A DNA stretch of 9,575 bases from Desulfobacterales bacterium (GTDB lineage Bacteria; Desulfobacterota; Desulfobacteria; Desulfobacterales; JAUCGF01): assembly GCA_029940345.1 (NCBI GenBank), contig JAOZRC010000161.1, positions 1 to 9,575 on the forward strand, given 5' to 3'. Below the pieces are notes generated by a model, which saw nothing but the letters and a program-made list of their open reading frames with translations, was not told the origin of the DNA and searched no databases. The translations under genes and the position numbers were made by a program. Positions 5,820-9,575 of the stretch are shown piece by piece; within the stretch, counting starts at the first letter, position 1; each line of letters opens with the position of its first letter.

Positions 5820-7001
5820 ATGTCGCTTAAAGGCAGCCTGGAAAGCTTTCATATCTCCAGTATTTTACAGCTCTTATGTTCAGAAAGCAAAACCGGAGTG
5901 GTGCAAATTAAAAACGGACCATACGAAATTAAAATCATATTCAACCAGGGAAATATTATTTATGCCCAGGAAATGGGAAAAAAAGATCGCTTTAGCCAGA
6001 CGCTTGTTAACAACGGAATTATATCTTCAGATCAATTAAAAGAATGCCTTAGCAAAGCCCAGGAAAAAAAGCTACCCCTTGGCAACTACCTTGTGGAAAA
6101 AGGGTATATATCGCGTGAAACTCTCGTCCGTTTTGTGAGCATACAGGTGGAACAAATTTTATACGAACCGTTTTTATGGAAAAAAGGCACTTTCGAATAT
6201 AAATCCGCCGGTTTTAATTTTGATGGGATGGTGGCAGTCAATTTAAATGTGATGAAAATTATCCTGGAAGGCTCTCGGCGTATTGACGAAATGCCTATTT
6301 TAAGAAAACTGATACCCAGTGATCAGCTTATCTTTAAAGCGTCGGCGAAAGGCGGGCAAGGGACCCTTAGCCTTAATTCAAATGAATGGCGTATTCTTTC
6401 ATTGAACGATGGTGTCCGAACTGTCAGAGAAGTTATTCAAATGAGCGGTTACGATGAATTTGCCGTTTATCGATTACTTAACTCTTTAAATGCTTCCGGA
6501 CTCATCGCCAAACTGGAAAAAGAATCTTTTGAAAAAAAGGAGGATGTTAATGATCGGACTGATGACTATGCGGGTATTATTGCCATGTATAATGATATCT
6601 TGCATGTAATTCGTAAAAATCTTGAACCGCTGTTGGGAGAAAAAACATTTGTTTTTTTGGAAGAATGCAAGCCGGCTACATCGACTATGCAAACAAAAAT
6701 ATTGAATAATTTTGATCCCAGGAAATCCGCATCCCAAAATATTAAAAATATTATCGAATGTATGCAAGCCTTTACTCAATTTCAAGAAGGCAATCAATTC
6801 TTGATAAGCACCTTTAACGAATTTTGCCTCAATCTCCTCAATAAATTGGAGGGGGTTTTAGATAAAAAAATGACGAAAAATTTGGTGATTGAAATAAAAA
6901 ACGTTCTGATTGATGCCAATAAATACCAAATGGGTGGCAGCCAAAATAAAAAGCGTGTCATTAAAGATATACACAGGACCTTAGGAACGGCTAAAAAATA
7001 A
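5820..7001 (+). CDS. PATAN/DUF4388 protein with MshEN-like helical insertion
   Basis: Cytoplasmic regulatory protein of 393 residues with no enzyme motif. Residues ~3-140 form a PATAN (DUF4388) domain: MSLKGSLESFHISSILQLL, then GVVQI and the GNIIYAQ strand. Its helical insertion, ~57-109, follows the MshEN pattern: R57-F-S, L62, G66, L73, L77, then five residues (81-85), then P86-L-G, L91, G95, L102, Q109. Residues ~183-232 look like a winged helix (EWRILSLNDGVRTVREV ... LLNSLNASGLIAKLE). Residues ~245-393 are mostly helical with no motif I can name. PATAN was first described in cyanobacterial PatA, and related regulators act with pilus motors; this one lacks a receiver domain. The ATG at 5820 has AGGAG (5810-5814) five bases before it. 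A TTG at 5685 would add 45 residues across two hairpins without a ribosome site. It lies 258 bp upstream of the motor ATPase, same strand. Confidence 0.85.
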   Translation: MSLKGSLESFHISSILQLLCSESKTGVVQIKNGPYEIKIIFNQGNIIYAQEMGKKDRFSQTLVNNGIISSDQLKECLSKAQEKKLPLGNYLVEKGYISRETLVRFVSIQVEQILYEPFLWKKGTFEYKSAGFNFDGMVAVNLNVMKIILEGSRRIDEMPILRKLIPSDQLIFKASAKGGQGTLSLNSNEWRILSLNDGVRTVREVIQMSGYDEFAVYRLLNSLNASGLIAKLEKESFEKKEDVNDRTDDYAGIIAMYNDILHVIRKNLEPLLGEKTFVFLEECKPATSTMQTKILNNFDPRKSASQNIKNIIECMQAFTQFQEGNQFLISTFNEFCLNLLNKLEGVLDKKMTKNLVIEIKNVLIDANKYQMGGSQNKKRVIKDIHRTLGTAKK

Positions 7002-7028
7002 GGTCTTGACAATTGCTATTTATGAATG

Positions 7029-7056
7029 TTTAGATATTAATATAAGAAAATATAAT
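7029..7056 (+). promoter_or_regulatory. Candidate promoter for the GspE/PilB gene
   Basis: A perfect TATAAT (7051-7056) lies 16 bases after TTTAGA (7029-7034), which matches four of six -35 bases. A perfect TTGACA also occurs at 7006-7011, just after the PATAN stop codon, but its -10 region is poor. Either would give the ATPase gene its own promoter with a leader of about 200 bases, although read-through from the PATAN gene is not excluded. Confidence 0.4.
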
Positions 7057-7092
7057 AACACACTGGTTAGGATAATATTGTAATCGCACCAG

Positions 7093-7209
7093 CTTTGATG
7101 GTTTCATAAAAAGTCAGGAATTCAGTGTTTTTACATTTAATACATAATAATTTCAATGGGTTAAGAGTCTGGATTTTTTTAATTTTGGCTTTTTACGAGA
7201 CCATCAAGT
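7093..7209. repeat. Inverted repeat, GATGGT-TC-TAAAAAG family
   Basis: The left arm 7093-7115 contains gatggtttcataaaaagtc. The right arm 7187-7209 contains ggctttttacgagaccatc. They pair at 18 of 23 positions across a ~70-bp AT-rich centre. The word resembles an intergenic repeat I associate with Desulfobacterales genomes (recollection, not checked). It would be transcribed in the leader of the ATPase gene. Confidence 0.5.
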
Positions 7210-7217
7210 TTGATTGA

Positions 7218-7239
7218 TTTTAATTTTTGAAAATTAAAA
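7218..7239 (+). promoter_or_regulatory. AT-only hairpin in place of a ribosome binding site
   Basis: ttttaattt (7218-7226) and aaattaaaa (7231-7239) pair perfectly around a four-base loop, ending 20 bases before the ATG at 7260. The intervening bases are A/T-rich with no Shine-Dalgarno. The stem is pure A-T and so weak, but it may keep the start region open. Function is not shown. Confidence 0.3.
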
Positions 7240-7259
7240 AATGACTAAAAATAAATATA

Positions 7260-9524
7260 ATGGCTAAATCAAGATCAATAAAACGAGCGCCCACTAAAAA
7301 AATTGCAACTGGCAAGTCCAGCTTGAAAAAGACCATTCGCGATCAATCCGGCGCTGGGAAGGTGAAAATCGGCGAAATTCTGAGCAAAGAGGGACAGATT
7401 ACGTCGAATCAATTGCAAGAAGCGCTTGATATTCAGAAAAAGCAAGGTACAAAATTAAGTAGCATCCTGTTAAAATTGGGCTATGTTGATGATGACACCA
7501 TCGTAAACGTACTGTCGCGTTCAACGAACATTCCGGTGATAAAAATTTCGGACATAACGCCGGACCCTGAAGCGATTAAAACGCTAACTTACGAAGTGGC
7601 TAAAAAGCACATGGCTTTCCCGGTTCGGTTTAAAGGCGACGGGATTGTTGTGTGTATGACCGAGCCAACGGATACGGATGCCGTTGATACGCTGCAAACT
7701 GAGTTGGGACGAGCCATCCTTGCGGCCGCATCCACTGAACGAGAGATCGTTGATGCCTATAAAAAGTTTTATAAAATCAGCGATGAGGAACATCAAAGCT
7801 TCTTTAAATTAGTGGAAGATGATGATCAGGATGATATGCCGGTGACGTCAGTGGACGACTTCGGTGCTCTGGTTACCGAGGCTGCCGATGAGATTGAACT
7901 GCAAAGTACAATGGACGACGAAAACGATTTTGATGATTTTAACGCCTCGGATGCGCCAATCATTAAACTGGTGAACGGTATTTTAACCCGTGCAATAACT
8001 GAAGGCGTCTCCGATATTCACATTGAACCATTTGAAAAATCCCTCCAGGTTCGCTATCGTATGGACGGTTCTCTTTTTAAAGCCATGAACCTGCCGCTAA
8101 ACATTAAGAATGCGCTTAATTCCCGTTTAAAGATATTAGCGGATTTAAATATTGCTGAACGACGTATACCCCAGGATGGCCGCATTAAAATGCGTATGGG
8201 CAAAAATAAGGCGGTTGATTTCCGTGTCTCCACACTGCCGACCCTTTTTGGTGAAAGCATTGTTATGCGAATTTTGGATAAGAGCGCGCTGAATGTTGAT
8301 TTGACCAAAATGGGGTTTGAACCTGAAACATTTGAAATATTAAAAAAATGTATTTTTCGACCTTACGGTCTGTTGCTGGTAACCGGTCCGACAGGTAGTG
8401 GTAAAACGACGACGCTATATTCAGTCCTCAGCGTTCTTAATAAAGAAGACACTAAAATTTTAACGGCCGAAGACCCGGTCGAATTTAACTTCAAGGGTAT
8501 TAATCAAGTGCTGGTGCGAGAAGCGGTGGGGATGACGTTTGAGGCGGCCTTGAAGTCTTTTTTGCGACAGGACCCGGATATCATTATGGTGGGTGAAATC
8601 CGTGATATCGGAACCGCCGGAATCGCCATTAAAGCCGCTATGACCGGCCACCTGGTTTTCAGTACGCTGCATACGAACGACTGCCCTTCAACAATCGGAC
8701 GCTTAATTGATATCGGAATCCCCGCCTATATGCTGGCTTCCTCAGTAACGATGGTGCTTTCACAGCGACTGGCGCGAAGATTGTGCGCCAAGTGCAAGGT
8801 TGTCGATAATAGTAATGATCCCAAAGACCTTGAGGAACTCGGCTTTTCAAAAGAAGAGATACCGGATTTGAAAATTTATGGGCCCAAAGGATGTGGTGCC
8901 TGCAACGGTACCGGCTATAAAGGCCGTGTCGGACTCTATGAACTTATGGCGGTGACAGATGAAGTCGGCAAAGCGATCAATGCCGAAGTACCCGAGGATC
9001 AGTTGCGTAAAATCGCTCAAGCGGAGGGTATGGTTACATTACGAGACGCAGGTTTGGAAAAAATACGCCAGGGAGTCACTTCGGTTCAGGAGATCGCAAA
9101 AAAGACAACCGTCACGAAAGAGGCGTTGCCCGCCTACCTGATTAATCCGGATAGAGAGAAGTATGAAGACAAAGATGTCATTATTCGGGAAGGCAACAGT
9201 GACAAGGATTTTTTTAAGCTTGTTCAAGGTGCCGTTGCGGTTGTATCGGATGGCAAAAAAATTGCTGAAATTACCGAACCAAACGTATATTTTGGAGAGA
9301 TAGCCGCTATTACAAACGAAAAACGGTCAGCGTCCATTGTTTCCAAAGGCCGTTCAACCGTTATTCGTTATCCAGGCGACAAGCTGCCTGAACTGATAGA
9401 AAAATATCCGGATGTGGCCAAACATCTTTTTAAAACCTTGGCCGGCCGTATTGTGAAAGCGAACAATATTATAGTCAGCCTTCTTAATGACCGTATTCGC
9501 ATGAGCCAACAACAAAGACGCTAA
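7260..9524 (+). CDS. GspE/PilB-family assembly ATPase with MshEN and C-terminal cNMP-binding domains
   Basis: Cytoplasmic hexameric ATPase (754 residues) of the kind that drives type IV pilus extension or type II secretion. A basic leader (1-35) precedes an MshEN domain: K36-I-G through Q59, a five-residue gap, then K65-L-S through residue 88; the second half-site is degenerate. An acidic linker spans ~185-230. The core has Walker A GPTGSGKT (376-383), Asp box TAEDPVEF (402-409), Walker B around QDPDIIMVGEIRD (437-449) and His box TGHLVFSTLHTN (462-473). Zinc cysteines are C509, C512, C545 and C548, a PilB/GspE rather than PilT trait. Residues ~630-745 add a CAP-like cNMP domain with FGE (678-680) and RSA (689-691), the phosphate-binding cassette. 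Usual family length is about 560-580, so this C-terminal extension is extra. No Shine-Dalgarno precedes the ATG, but no better start exists. No pilin or secretin genes adjoin it, so PilB versus GspE is undecided. Confidence 0.9.
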   Translation: MAKSRSIKRAPTKKIATGKSSLKKTIRDQSGAGKVKIGEILSKEGQITSNQLQEALDIQKKQGTKLSSILLKLGYVDDDTIVNVLSRSTNIPVIKISDITPDPEAIKTLTYEVAKKHMAFPVRFKGDGIVVCMTEPTDTDAVDTLQTELGRAILAAASTEREIVDAYKKFYKISDEEHQSFFKLVEDDDQDDMPVTSVDDFGALVTEAADEIELQSTMDDENDFDDFNASDAPIIKLVNGILTRAITEGVSDIHIEPFEKSLQVRYRMDGSLFKAMNLPLNIKNALNSRLKILADLNIAERRIPQDGRIKMRMGKNKAVDFRVSTLPTLFGESIVMRILDKSALNVDLTKMGFEPETFEILKKCIFRPYGLLLVTGPTGSGKTTTLYSVLSVLNKEDTKILTAEDPVEFNFKGINQVLVREAVGMTFEAALKSFLRQDPDIIMVGEIRDIGTAGIAIKAAMTGHLVFSTLHTNDCPSTIGRLIDIGIPAYMLASSVTMVLSQRLARRLCAKCKVVDNSNDPKDLEELGFSKEEIPDLKIYGPKGCGACNGTGYKGRVGLYELMAVTDEVGKAINAEVPEDQLRKIAQAEGMVTLRDAGLEKIRQGVTSVQEIAKKTTVTKEALPAYLINPDREKYEDKDVIIREGNSDKDFFKLVQGAVAVVSDGKKIAEITEPNVYFGEIAAITNEKRSASIVSKGRSTVIRYPGDKLPELIEKYPDVAKHLFKTLAGRIVKANNIIVSLLNDRIRMSQQQRR

Positions 9525-9575
9525 GAGCCTGTTTGAAAAGTCTTAAATCGGCTGCAAAAGCGTGAGAGCGGTTCT
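9525..9575. other. Window end, no gene seen
   Basis: The last 51 bases follow the ATPase stop codon and contain no recognisable start, terminator or complete hairpin. The word gagcctgtttgaaaagtc directly after the stop could be the edge of another repeat, but only one copy is in view. Confidence 0.4.

Overview
The window looks like chromosomal DNA of a Gram-negative, AT-rich deltaproteobacterium (Desulfobacterota, most likely a Desulfobacteraceae-type lineage). This is an inference from protein style: a PATAN/DUF4388 protein, an SH3b-AMIN envelope protein, a GspE/PilB motor and a Crt-like crotonase. The repeat-loaded intergenic DNA agrees with it. No rRNA, tRNA, CRISPR array or transposase gene is visible. 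About a quarter of the window is non-coding, which is high for a bacterium.

Layout: positions 1-405 hold no convincing gene, only repeat ends and an inverted repeat. A large minus-strand gene (406-3018) encodes an 870-residue exported protein: signal peptide, NTF2-like (Cds6-C-like) domain, five bacterial SH3 repeats separated by disordered Pro/Thr/Lys linkers, and a C-terminal AMIN domain. Its start is a TTG with a strong Shine-Dalgarno and a sigma70-like promoter just upstream. Beyond the promoter lies a ~148-bp palindromic MITE-like element with a possible 7-bp target duplication. After more repeat DNA comes a plus-strand short-chain enoyl-CoA hydratase (3786-4580) with both catalytic glutamates. 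Next come a ~490-bp repeat-bearing gap, a 76-residue two-helix membrane protein (5073-5303), and a ~515-bp gap dominated by large hairpins.

The right third carries the most interesting pair. The gene at 5820-7001 encodes a PATAN/DUF4388 protein whose helical insertion fits the two-times-24-residue MshEN pattern. The gene at 7260-9524 encodes a GspE/PilB secretion or pilus ATPase with an N-terminal MshEN domain, all ATPase motifs, a zinc tetracysteine and, unusually, a C-terminal cyclic-nucleotide-binding (cNMP) domain.

How they may work together (inference): the ATPase could be an assembly motor read by two nucleotide-sensing modules, MshEN (c-di-GMP type) at one end and a CAP-like domain at the other. 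The PATAN protein next door could be its adaptor or regulator, since cyanobacterial PATAN regulators are known to act on pilus motors. The SH3b-AMIN protein could act at peptidoglycan or secretin sites, but it lies 2.5 kb away on the other strand and the link is speculative. The enoyl-CoA hydratase is metabolic and probably unrelated.
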